Assembly (NCBI GenBank): GCA_946902985.2
Contig: OX336388.2
Coordinates: forward strand, 1,216,602,609 to 1,216,666,608
Length of the DNA stretch: 64,000 nt
Source of the DNA: Meconema thalassinum
Taxonomy: Eukaryota > Arthropoda > Insecta > Orthoptera > Tettigoniidae
Direction: 5' to 3'
This document shows positions 1-8,995 of the stretch, one piece after another. The first letter of the stretch is position 1; every line of letters begins with the position of its first letter. The position numbers were made by a program, and so were the translations under genes. The notes beneath the pieces were generated by a model. The model was not told the DNA's origin. It ran no database searches and was given only the letters and a program-made list of their open reading frames with translations.

Positions 1-181
1 TTAGTGATGCAATCTCTATTATGTTGGATCCAGTACTAAAAATTGAATAACAATACAAGCGGTGTTATTACAAATGGCGGCAGCTCCGTTCGCTCTAATC
101 CTGGGAAGTAGGTGAGCAGGGAGGGTTCTGACTCAAATACCGTTATTTATGCAAATGAGGGGGAGGGGTGGCGGCGTGTCA

Positions 182-238
182 AGGTCAATGACCTTGAGGT
201 TGGTCATGATCAATGACCTTGAGGTAGGTCATTGACCC
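182..238. promoter_or_regulatory. Two IR1 nuclear-receptor-like palindromes
   Basis: AGGTCAATGACCT (182-194) is a perfect inverted repeat of the AGGTCA half site with a 1-bp spacer. AGGTCATTGACCC (226-238) is a near-perfect second one. Between them lie further TGACCT and GGTCA half sites. IR1 spacing is the layout recognised by the insect ecdysone receptor/USP heterodimer, and TCAAGGTCA-type extended half sites are bound by FTZ-F1-type monomers. No adjacent gene start is recognised, so function is inferred only from motif shape. Confidence 0.4.
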
Positions 239-295
239 CAAGGTCGCCGGGACACCGGATGGTAAACAAACCTTGGAGGGTCCAGGAACCGGTTT

Positions 296-375
296 GAGGG
301 GGTGTGGGTGGGGGGGGGGGGGAGGGAAGGGTAGGGGGAGGGAAGGGTGAGGGTTGGGTGGGTGACGAGTGGGAA
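296..375 (+). repeat. G-rich tract, possible G-quadruplex
   Basis: The plus strand is a nearly uninterrupted purine run with an uninterrupted G homopolymer of about 14 bases and many further GGG blocks separated by one to three bases. This satisfies the usual G-quadruplex pattern several times over. Open frames across it are compositional artefacts (poly-Gly or poly-Pro). Confidence 0.6.
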
Positions 376-562
376 GGATGGAAGAGGATCTGCACGAGAC
401 CCTCCTCGACCCAGTCTCTCTGTTGGACTGAGCGCCTTCTCTGTTATTGTCTCGTGCTATATAGCTTTGTTTTGTACTTGATGAGATACGAGTGTTGCCG
501 AAGGTTTCCCAATCTTTGTTTGTGAATGAATTGTCAGAGAATTGAACGGTCAACTGGTGTGT

Positions 563-572
563 GTGACGTCAC
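563..572. promoter_or_regulatory. CRE-like palindrome GTGACGTCAC
   Basis: A perfect 10-bp palindrome containing TGACGTCA, the CREB/ATF consensus. It follows a stretch (GAACGGTCAAC) that recurs near 1468-1500 next to a mutated version (GTGATGTCAC). The site therefore lies inside a short duplicated segment. Confidence 0.35.
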
Positions 573-723
573 AGAAGATTACGGGGTGTGGGGTAGGTCA
601 TGGACGGGAGTGTTTTGAATGGAAAACATGAATGGTGGTGGATGGTGGTGGTTGTTGAACCCTGACGTGGTAGGTTGTTTAGGTGTGAATGGGTCTGAGA
701 GACAAACAAAATGAGGTTGAAAG

Positions 724-850
724 CGCTCAATGGTAAACAAACATCAATGGTATCTGGAGTAGTGAATGGGATTGAGAGAGAGAGGGAATGAACTGGTTGT
801 TGAATGTGCTCAATGGTAAACAAACATCAATGAATCTGGAGTAGTATTTC
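724..850. repeat. Direct repeat, 83-bp period
   Basis: The string CAATGGTAAACAAACATCAA starts at 728 and again at 811, each followed by a variant of TCTGGAGTAGT. This is two tandem copies of an 83-bp unit. Confidence 0.6.
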
Positions 851-884
851 CTGTAAATGGTAGGGTGGGGGAGGATACAAAACG

Positions 885-1115
885 CATGGCATGTTGGGTC
901 GGCCAGCTCGACATGAAATAAAAACAAGAAGGCGTACACCAGATCTGATTTATTAATCCATGAATTATATGTGGCATTAAAACCTAGCCATTTAACAAAA
1001 AGTTTATTGCCACGTTTTTGTACAATTTTTTCAACAAGATAATGCTTGGGATATTGCGTCCTTTGCAGTTCCTCCATGTAGAATCCTCCTTGGATTGGCT
1101 GCTTGTTGAGGTCAT
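885..1115 (-). pseudogene. Integrase C-terminal chromodomain fragment (Maverick/Polinton-type)
   Basis: The minus-strand frame reads from a short linker (QPIQGGFYMEELQ) into a compact chromodomain-like module containing LVEKIVQKRGNKLFVKWLGF and then SWINKSDL. The order 'PIxGxFY-EELQ', then a V-E-K-I strand, then K-W-L-G and a W-containing helix, is what follows the DDE core in the retroviral-like integrases of Maverick/Polinton elements and related viral elements in insects. The catalytic core is absent. Upstream on the coding strand the frame runs directly into a SINE at 1125-1320, so the N-terminal half of the open frame is SINE-derived. It is therefore a truncated remnant, not a functional gene. 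A chromodomain from another chromoviral integrase is the main alternative. Confidence 0.6.
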
Positions 1116-1124
1116 CAAGTTTGA

Positions 1125-1320
1125 ATAAATGACTGATAAAATTAAATGATGGTGGAGAGTGTTGGTGGAATGAAAGGTTGTCAGGAAAACTAGAGTACCC
1201 GGAGAAAAACCTGTTTGCTTCTGTTTTGTCCAGCACAGATTTTACATGGAGTAACTGGGATTTAAACCACAGACCCAGCGGTGAGAGGTTGGCATGCTTC
1301 TCCCTAAGCCATGGAGGCAT
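1125..1320 (-). mobile_element. tRNA-derived SINE (family A)
   Basis: On the minus strand the copy starts GCCTCCATGGCTTAGGGAGA (A-box-like) and has a B-box-like GTGGTTTAAATCCC about 45 bp later. These are followed by a tRNA-unrelated body (CTCCATGTAAAATCTGTGCT and so on). A second, more diverged copy of the same head and body start is at about 15216-15290. The copy abuts the integrase chromodomain remnant, and both are read through by a single open frame. Confidence 0.7.
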
Positions 1321-1935
1321 AATTACACAGACCTAGTGCAGCCGAAGGATTTTGATTTATGCTGACTTGGGAGATTTGAATTTGTGTGTTATGGAGCTGA
1401 GGATATGGAATGTGTGGTAGATGGTCAATGGACATGGATGGGTGTTTGAATGAATAATCTGATTTGAACGGTCAACCGATATGTGATGTCACAGGAGTGA
1501 ATTTCTGAGATTGACACCTGACATGTTGGCTCGCTCAGCTTCATACAAAGAAAAGTGGGAATGATAGACAAATAAATCAATCAAAACAAGAATATTTTTA
1601 TTATTGATTTTGGCACATTACCAGTATTTGTTTAAATTATTATTTTTCGCTAGCTTCTTCTGCTTCCTCTTCAGTTTCATTCTCATCCTCACCTTCGTTT
1701 TCAGCATCATGCGGACGAAAAACTCCACCATGACACGGTCATTTGAAAAACTATAAAATAGAAAAAATGTCTATCAATGTCATTAGAATACCCAATCTAG
1801 CGGCGAGGATATAAACTGTCTTGATGTTTGTGTCAGGGAAAACCAAAGTACACAGAAGAAAAATTCCTAAGTTATGGAGGCACACTCCGTGCACTTCTCT
1901 GCATCAATGATTAAATGACAGGCAGAAGGTAGGAA
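1321..1935. other. No recognised gene; possible acidic-tail ORF remnant
   Basis: Nothing firm. On the minus strand around 1640-1740 one frame encodes a short acidic tail (DAENEGEDENETEEEAEEA) ending in a stop, with AATAAAAAT-like sequence downstream. This could be the 3' end of an old gene or pseudogene, but it is too short to assign. The segment around 1440-1510 is a diverged copy of part of 535-580. Confidence 0.25.
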
Positions 1936-2173
1936 ATAATGGGAAAAGAAGACTGAGCTCTTGCAGAAGGAGGGAATCAGAAAAGATGTGGCAAGGGGAA
2001 TTAAGGCGGGAAAGGAAGGGACTCCCTAGGCCTTGGATACTCTAATACTGTTGGAGTTGGAAGAGAACAAGTGTTGGTCAAGCGAGGTTGACAGGAAAGA
2101 AGACAGAGAGGAGCTTGACACAAGTAAGTGGAAGCAATGCCAAATTCGGCTGGCACCTCTGTAGTTGTAAAAC
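1936..2173 (+). mobile_element. SINE-like repeat (family B), cut by the gypsy insertion
   Basis: This segment matches about 29805-30000 closely, sharing ACTCCCTAGGCCT, GGAAAAGAACAAG-type and AGACGGAGAGGAGC-type blocks in the same order. The match stops exactly where the gypsy LTR begins. The complete copy near 30 kb continues into a tRNA-like module, so this is probably the 5' part of a composite SINE used as the insertion target. Confidence 0.6.
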
Positions 2174-5100
2174 TGCGCCCGAAGAAACCCATCAAGACTT
2201 ATATCCAAAGCCCGAAAAAGGATTGCAGACATGTAAGTTACCCAGCTCACAAGCTTATCATGCCTACTAAGTAAAATTGGGAATTCCAGGAACATACAGG
2301 ATAGATATTATTCGTAAAGAAAATAGTACTACTAGACAAGGTACAAATTTCTACTACTATTTACATTTAGAACAACCGAGAAACTCCAATCTCGAGGGGT
2401 GATAAGGTCTAATCTATAGTGAGCGCCTGAATCTATACCTCGTAGTACTATTTTCGACGATGACGACAATGAAAACGGAATCAGTTTAGATAAAAGTTGA
2501 CTAAGTTGCTAAAAAGCACTAGCCGTTTATTAAGCTAATAAAACATATGTAACAACTGACTTCCTCCCTTAATATTGTGTCTCCCTGACACTTCAACAAA
2601 AATAACTGCAAAGATACATTTGCACGTGGCATTACTATCGTAAGAAAATGTGAAATGGCGTGACATTAAGTATTGCCCTATTTTATACAGGTCCGCTTCA
2701 ACTATGAACCGTAGTTCCATATCTAATCAAATGATTCATGAACTATGTGCATATATACATTCTTTTTATGAAATTCAAATTTCACACTCCATAAAGTCGA
2801 AGATTAAATTTTCTTCCTCCAATAAGTCTTTCATCTACTCCATTTCTCTTAAACATCAAATTCAAATAAACATACACCGCAACTATCGTGTTGAAAGTAA
2901 TAAATACTCATCATAATCAATTGAACATAAGTGACAAACATTTAAGCTAAGCACTGTTCCTTTTTACCTTTATCTATATATCATGAAATTCTGAAATAAG
3001 TGCTGAAATTCTTTACTGAGTTAACAATCTTCTGATCAACGGGAATACTGTAAGTGCACGGCATTAACCTTCGTTTCCACACTTCACCTCCATAATTATA
3101 CAACAATTACTTTCTCTCTTAAACACCCTGTACAGAATCTTCCTTTACTACTCTCTCATAACTTCACAATTATTGCATTCAATACTAGAAAAATTTAGAG
3201 ACTCCCCTGCGTCCCTTCGTAAATTTACGTAACTCCTTTACGTTCATATCTCGTTAATCTGCACGGTAATTCAACTATAAACTTCTACTTCAATACATAT
3301 ACTTCCTTTACTTAACATTTCTCCTCTATAATTGATACAACATCGCCTCGTGCTCGTAATTTCATTTCTGTAATAAATCTCTGTACTTTCACCTTTCTAA
3401 CCACCCTGTGATTTGACTTCGTTAACTTTCCTCTTCACGTGTTTAAATTCAGCTTTACATTTTATTACAACTTTTCAAGAAATATCAGTAAATATTCATA
3501 TTCTTAACAAAAGATATAAGTTTGACTTCATTCCATTAATCTTTGTTTAACAAACTCCTTTATGTTTTTTAACGCTCTAAATTTCATTAGACATATGTGT
3601 TTAAGCTTTTCGTAATACTTTCGTTCATAATAAATTTCTGACACTCGAATCAACATCATGAGTTGTCGAAATATTCTTTACACTTCGTGACGTTACTTCT
3701 TAAGTATACTGTACTTAAATTTGCTCCAATAAATTTCATTTTACTTTAATTACAATCTTACTCCTTCTTTACACGTTCTATTCCTTTTAAATAGTTCACT
3801 CTACATTCCTTTTTAACGCTCTAAATTTCTTTAATACAATTCCTTTCAATAATTTGCTTTATATTCCTTTATATTCCTTTTTAACGCTCTCAATTCTTTT
3901 AATACAATTGGTTCTAAGTTACTCTGAACAATTCCTTTATATTCCTCTCAATTCCTTTATATTCCATCGCTGCGATAAAACAGATTTAATTAAATTAAAT
4001 CTAACGCAAGTATGAAAATATTTACACGATTTTACTTTACTATAACCTTAGTGTTAATAGCATCATCATCATGCCAAAATTTCGTCCAAGTGACTGAAAT
4101 TTTCCAAGAAATACGGCAAATAATTCCGTAGAAAAATATGAAAAATCACAATAACAAGATCTACACAAATTTAATTACTTTGACAAAATTATACGTTTTA
4201 AATAATGCAGTTAAGAAAAATGCTATTGAAATATGTGGTTGAAAAATATGCGGTTGAAAATATGCGGTTGGTCAATTGGATAATCACACAACTAAACTAC
4301 AATTCTACATTATAAAAGACAATTTTCTCACTACCTTGTGTTGACTTCTGTACTGCTGAAAATACTTGCATCGCTCCTTCCAAACCAAACTTGTCGTGTT
4401 CATAGCAATGTCCACAGCTATGAAGACCGGTTTTGTGACAGCACCAGCTGGACTCGCGGTGAATGACCTCGCCGTGTTCAGCTCTGCCAACTCCAGTCTC
4501 TCCTTCGCTCCAAGTAGGCCGGCTTCGATTCTCCATCTCTTCAGAAGACACATCATGGTTTCTTCAGAATAGACATCGGTTTTCTTCAGAATAGACATCA
4601 CGGTGTAATACTGTCGTTTATGCAAGCTTTTCGTATCTCAAGATGTGTTAAAACTCTCGTAGAAAAGTATGAGTTTTGCTCGGTGATGTTGCGCTTTGCG
4701 TAGATATTTGTAGCGTCTTTCATGCTAGTGAATCTGGAATTCAACTGACATCCTTGTAGTCTTCAACTTCCCCATGCTTAACTTAGCACATGTTAATATT
4801 CATATTCTTGATAATATAATTGAGACCTCCCCGTTGCTGCCTTATAACTTGCATTTTCAATAGAATGTTCAAATAAGCTTTTATACGTAGAAATACTGAG
4901 TAGCTTCTTGTCGAAAAATGTTTCTAGCTATGTGGAACACTTTGCATAAGCACTGCAATATATAGTTGTAGCTTGCTCCCAAGTTACTGAAATTTCACTC
5001 TTCCTTACTTCCAACCTTTGTGAACCGTAGCACTCTTATAAAGATACTCGTTTATGCTCGAGGTCTTGTCTCGTTCAAATCTCAATTGGAAAGAACTCTC

Positions 5101-5501
5101 TCGTCCTGCTCTCCGCATTCCTCAAGTTCTCGTCTCACTTCCTCTCCTCCCGTGGTGTGACGTAACTCCTACCACCTCTCCTGACTTCCGTCCGCAGTTC
5201 GACCTTCGCCTCTTCCCCTCTCTCATGACGTAACTCTCGCTTCAAGTGGCGTGATCTTTCTCGTAAAGTGAACCTCCCACTTTCGTATAATGGAATATAT
5301 GTCCATCTTTAAATCATTCCTACTTCCTTGCCTTTTATAAATGCATAAGATCTATAGTATTTCACTCATTTCCATACAGTTTTTCCCATATTACTCAAAT
5401 TTTTAATAAATAAAATTTTTTATCCACTCATTTATTTTCTGGGGTCTTGGTTCATCTCCCGATCAGTTTTTGAGTAATGACCTTCAATAAATTCTGGCGC
5501 A
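2174..5501 (-). repeat. 3' LTR of the gypsy element
   Basis: Starts TGCGCCCG and ends GGCGCA on the plus strand. It is nearly identical to 11814-15156. Relative to the other LTR it has an extra 10-bp ATATTCCTTT unit near 3870 and lacks about 27 bp of AT-rich sequence near 5300. Both LTRs contain short internal tandem motifs (ATTCCTTTTTAACGCTCT) and a triplicated CAGAATAGACATC-type motif near 4560-4610. Confidence 0.93.
4305..4625 (-). CDS. 106-aa ORF inside the LTR (hypothetical)
   Basis: The same 106-aa frame is open in both LTRs (also 13935-14255) despite several substitutions between them. It begins MHKRQYYTVMSILKKTDVYS, contains a repeated MSILKK/MSILKR motif created by the triplicated 21-bp DNA repeat, and then a stretch with FIAVDIAMNTTSLVWKERC. 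I recognise no domain. In sense orientation relative to gag it would lie in the LTR. With LTRs only about 1% diverged, an open frame kept in both copies is weak evidence for coding. It may be chance in a young repeat. Confidence 0.25.
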   Translation of the reverse strand: MHKRQYYTVMSILKKTDVYSEETMMCLLKRWRIEAGLLGAKERLELAELNTARSFTASPAGAVTKPVFIAVDIAMNTTSLVWKERCKYFQQYRSQHKVVRKLSFIM

Positions 5502-5513
5502 TTTCCCCGTTGC
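5502..5513 (-). other. Candidate polypurine tract
   Basis: On the coding strand the bases immediately before the 3' LTR read CAACGGGGAAA and are followed by the LTR start TGCGCC. A short purine run touching the LTR is where plus-strand DNA synthesis is primed in LTR retrotransposons. It is the only purine run in the 89 bp between pol and the LTR. Confidence 0.6.
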
Positions 5514-5590
5514 TAATTTAAAGTAAAGTATAGCCTGTACTTTCTTTAATACCAGTGATTTCTCTGCTCTTGTGACTGAATTTATTGATT

Positions 5591-8500
5591 TCACTGTATC
5601 TGTGGGTAAAATCTTTTCAACTTGGAATGGTTGAATTTTCCAATGGATCTATTATCTTCCACTCTCACAATTTTATAGCAATTATTTCCGTAGACTGTAT
5701 CTACTTTGAATGGTCCTCTGAACAGGTTACTGAATTTGATATACACTTTATTCAGTACGTCAGCTTTCACAGGAATTCTGACTAATACAAGGTCTCCTTC
5801 TCGTAACGGTCCACTGAATCTCTTCCCTTCTAAACATTTTAATCTCTTCTCAGCCGCTTTGTTTAACTGGATCCTTGCTTCTTCGATTCTCTGGTCCATC
5901 GGTGGTTCGTTATCTTCCGGAATATTGAAGATTCCGTCCCATGGTCGTACCGGTTTCTCTTCAAAATGTAACATGATTGGAATATCGTTGGTGCTCTCAT
6001 GTCTCGTATTATTGATACAAAATTCAACTAGAGGTACAATCTTTACCCAATTCGCATGATTATCTGCACTATACAAGCGAATGTACTTTGAAAATTCCAG
6101 CATCGTTCTTTCAATAGGATTCGTCTCTGGGCTTATAACTGATGAAAATAGGTGAACAATATCCAACCTATCCATCGCTCCCTGAAATTCTGCAGAAGTG
6201 AATTGCGTTCCATGGTCTGTTAATAGCCTCTCTGGTTTTCCTAACTTTGGAATAATGTTCCTCTCCTGGTGATATAAAACATTCCTCGTTGTTGCTTTCT
6301 GCATGGGATTGAGCATTACAATTTTGGAAAATACATCCATTGTAACTAACACATACTGGTTTCCTCTGTCTCCTTTAGGTGCAGGTCCAAAAATATCCTG
6401 ACTAAACAATTCCAATGGTTTCGTCGGAATAATCGCTTTAGGTCTCTCCTTCAATAGTTCAGAATTATATTTATTCTTCTGACAAAGTTCACAAGATCTG
6501 ATTACTATGGTTATGGATTCTCTCATATTAATCCAGTAGAATTTTTCTAACATGGTATAGTATGTTTTGTCAGTTCCTCCATGGCCTATACTTTTGTGTA
6601 CTAACCAAATTAGTGGCACAATAAGTTCTGGTGGAATAGCAACTCGTACTTTCGTATGTCTGGCATCAATGTATTTACATACAGTTTCTCCCACGAGAAT
6701 ATAGTGTCTAGCTTTCCTTCTCGTTTCGAAGTATGAGGCGTGTCTCCTTGTCATTCTCCCTGACAAAAATCGATAAATGTTCCTGAATGGTGCATGCTTC
6801 TTTTGAAAAAGAGGAATTCTTTTCAACTTATCCAGCGTTTCTTGATCTTCAGCATCTGTCTGGATAACATTAACTCTCACATCTCTCTCAGGAATCGGAT
6901 GTCTGGAAAGAATATCTGCTAGAAGGTTGTCTTTTCCAGGTACATGAACTATCGTGGCATCAAATTGTTGCAAAAACATGGTCCATCTTGTCATCCTATC
7001 GCTTGACAAGTCTGACTTCAACATGAATTCTAGTGCTTTATGATCCGTTCTGATTATGATCTTGTGTCCCAGCAATAATTTCTTCCAATTTTGTAGAGCA
7101 TTTATGACGGCTAAAGCTTCAAGCTCCGTCGTGAAGTAATTCAGCTCGTGTGTGCGTAACTTCCTACTGCTGAATGAAATATAGTGAGGATTTCCATCTT
7201 GATCCTTCTGATATAAGACTGCACTAATACCGACTCGTGAAGCGTCTGTTTCTATGATGAACGTTCTTTCAAAATCTGGGTACTCCAACTTGATGTTATC
7301 TCTGAGCATTTCCTTTGCTTCAATAAAGGCATTCTCAGCAGCTGCATCCCATTTCCATCTATTGTTCTTCTTTAGAAGCTCATGTAGAGGTGCCATGATT
7401 TCTGAATATCGTGGACAATGACTACCTAAAAACTGACAAAGACCCGCAAAAGCTCTGATGTCTTTGATTTTCTTGGGTGTTGGAAATTTCAAAATTGCTT
7501 CAATCTTGTCTTCTTTCGGATGGTAACCAAATCTGTCTATAGTATGCCCAAGAAAGTTGATCTTTTCTTGAAAGAAATGACATTTATCCAACTTCACCTT
7601 GATGTTTGCACTTCTAAGGTTATCAAATAGCTTCGTCAAATGCATGAAATGTTGCTCTGGTGTCTCTGAAGATATGATGATATCGTCCACGTAGCAAATA
7701 GCAAATTGTTTCACTTCTTCACTCAACTTGTCATCCAAGGCTCTGATAAGTGCTGGACTTGAATTTACCAATCCATATGGTACTCTTTGGTATACATAAC
7801 AGGTTTGATTGAACATGAACCCTGTATAACATTTGCTGTCTTCTGTAAGCTCTATTTGATGAAATGCTGCAGTTAAATCAATCACTGAGAAACAGGTTTT
7901 ATTCTTGAATCTCCTCAGTAGTTCTCTAATTTTCGGTGGCCTGTCGAATTCTTTCAGCAGAAGAGTATTTATGCCCCTGGCATCTAAACATAGTCTAAGA
8001 CTACCATCTGCTTTCTTCACAACAGTGAGTGGATTTAAATAAGGAGTGGTTTGCTTTCTTATAATTCCTTCCTTTTCCATGCCTTTTATGAGCTCTGTCA
8101 CTTCAGCTTGATACTTCTCCGGAATTGGATACAATTTCTTCTGATAAGGTGTGTCGTCAGTTAGCTTAATCTGATATTTATATCCTCTTATAATACCTGG
8201 CTTGTTATCAAAAATGTCTGCATAAGTCGTGACTAATTCTTCCAACTTCTCCCTCTGATCTTCAAAATTCTCAATCTTTCTGCCATAGTGAGGTATTCCT
8301 TCTGCTTCGATTTCCATAACAATCTTCACAAGATTTTCTTCTGTAGTTTCGTCAAACAAACTACACTCATTCTCATCCTTCGTCTTATCCTCTGATTGAT
8401 GTAGGCCTTCATTAAATCTTATGACTCCATTTCGTAAATCGATTACAGCTCCAGTCTTGGTTATAAAATCAATGCCTAAAATAGCATCAAAATTGATCTG

Positions 8501-8995
8501 GCTCAAGACTATGAATATCTGCTCATATCTGTGTTTATTTATAGAGAATTCCATTAGTGCTTGGACTTTACATTTCATGGTCTTGTCGTTAAATACGCCC
8601 CTGACTTTAATGGTTGAAACAGGCATTGCTATAAGTGAATTTCCATTCTTCAATCTGTGAAAACAGTTCTCTGATAAAATTGATGCTGTTGCTCCCGTAT
8701 CTAGTAGTGTTCTCAGGCATTCTCCTTCTGATATGATTTCTATAATCGGTAACCTTGCTACTCTATCTGTTTTCGTCTCTTCTCTCTCATATAGAAGATC
8801 GTCATTCGTGGCTTCATACAATTCATTAATTTGGATCTCATGTCTGGTTACGGTGCTATTTTCTTCTCCTTTTACTTTTTGGAATTTGACGTTTTTTTTG
8901 TGCCCCTCCTGGGTCTTCATTCCTTCTATCTCTGCGTGTTCCAGGTTGAGGTTCTTGATTCCGGTTATGCTGTCCCTGATCTTAGTCTCTCGCAT
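5591..8995 (-). CDS. pol: Gypsy Pol polyprotein (PR-RT-RH-IN)
   Basis: A 1134-aa intact polyprotein. The retropepsin active site LLDTGATAS has DTG at residues 99-101. Reverse transcriptase spans about 270-490, with the first catalytic Asp in FSVIDLTAAF (D373) and YVDD at 435-438. RNase H spans about 575-700: D584 in ETDAS, E624/E626, D651 in RTDHKAL, D694 in LLADILSR. Integrase has a zinc module H800-H805-C835-C838 and DDE residues D867, D927, E962. The C-terminus carries an LFRGPFKV module of the GPY/F kind and no chromodomain. The frame starts with ATG inside the last codons of gag (14-nt overlap), in the +1 frame relative to gag. Expression therefore needs reinitiation or frameshifting. 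All catalytic residues are present, so it is probably functional. Confidence 0.97.
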   Translation of the reverse strand: MRETKIRDSITGIKNLNLEHAEIEGMKTQEGHKKNVKFQKVKGEENSTVTRHEIQINELYEATNDDLLYEREETKTDRVARLPIIEIISEGECLRTLLDTGATASILSENCFHRLKNGNSLIAMPVSTIKVRGVFNDKTMKCKVQALMEFSINKHRYEQIFIVLSQINFDAILGIDFITKTGAVIDLRNGVIRFNEGLHQSEDKTKDENECSLFDETTEENLVKIVMEIEAEGIPHYGRKIENFEDQREKLEELVTTYADIFDNKPGIIRGYKYQIKLTDDTPYQKKLYPIPEKYQAEVTELIKGMEKEGIIRKQTTPYLNPLTVVKKADGSLRLCLDARGINTLLLKEFDRPPKIRELLRRFKNKTCFSVIDLTAAFHQIELTEDSKCYTGFMFNQTCYVYQRVPYGLVNSSPALIRALDDKLSEEVKQFAICYVDDIIISSETPEQHFMHLTKLFDNLRSANIKVKLDKCHFFQEKINFLGHTIDRFGYHPKEDKIEAILKFPTPKKIKDIRAFAGLCQFLGSHCPRYSEIMAPLHELLKKNNRWKWDAAAENAFIEAKEMLRDNIKLEYPDFERTFIIETDASRVGISAVLYQKDQDGNPHYISFSSRKLRTHELNYFTTELEALAVINALQNWKKLLLGHKIIIRTDHKALEFMLKSDLSSDRMTRWTMFLQQFDATIVHVPGKDNLLADILSRHPIPERDVRVNVIQTDAEDQETLDKLKRIPLFQKKHAPFRNIYRFLSGRMTRRHASYFETRRKARHYILVGETVCKYIDARHTKVRVAIPPELIVPLIWLVHKSIGHGGTDKTYYTMLEKFYWINMRESITIVIRSCELCQKNKYNSELLKERPKAIIPTKPLELFSQDIFGPAPKGDRGNQYVLVTMDVFSKIVMLNPMQKATTRNVLYHQERNIIPKLGKPERLLTDHGTQFTSAEFQGAMDRLDIVHLFSSVISPETNPIERTMLEFSKYIRLYSADNHANWVKIVPLVEFCINNTRHESTNDIPIMLHFEEKPVRPWDGIFNIPEDNEPPMDQRIEEARIQLNKAAEKRLKCLEGKRFSGPLREGDLVLVRIPVKADVLNKVYIKFSNLFRGPFKVDTVYGNNCYKIVRVEDNRSIGKFNHSKLKRFYPQIQ
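8982..8995 (-). other. gag-pol overlap
   Basis: The 14-nt overlap reads ATGCGAGAGACTAA: pol's ATG at its start and gag's TAA at its end. Pol is in the +1 frame (equivalently -2) relative to gag, not the -1 frame usual for gypsy elements. Stop-start reinitiation or a +1 shift are both compatible. No heptameric -1 slippery site is seen here. Confidence 0.6.

Noticed and set aside
304..525. Glycine-rich ORF across the G tract
   Set aside because: Purely compositional.
2650..2916. 88-aa ORF present in both LTRs (also 12290-12556)
   Set aside because: Antisense to the element, AT-rich, no domain; shared only because LTRs are nearly identical.
5502..5590. An envelope gene of the gypsy element
   Set aside because: Only 89 bp separate pol from the LTR, so there is no third ORF.
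5706..6059. Plus-strand frame of 117 codons opposite pol
   Set aside because: It is antisense to the intact integrase and has no domain: a shadow frame.
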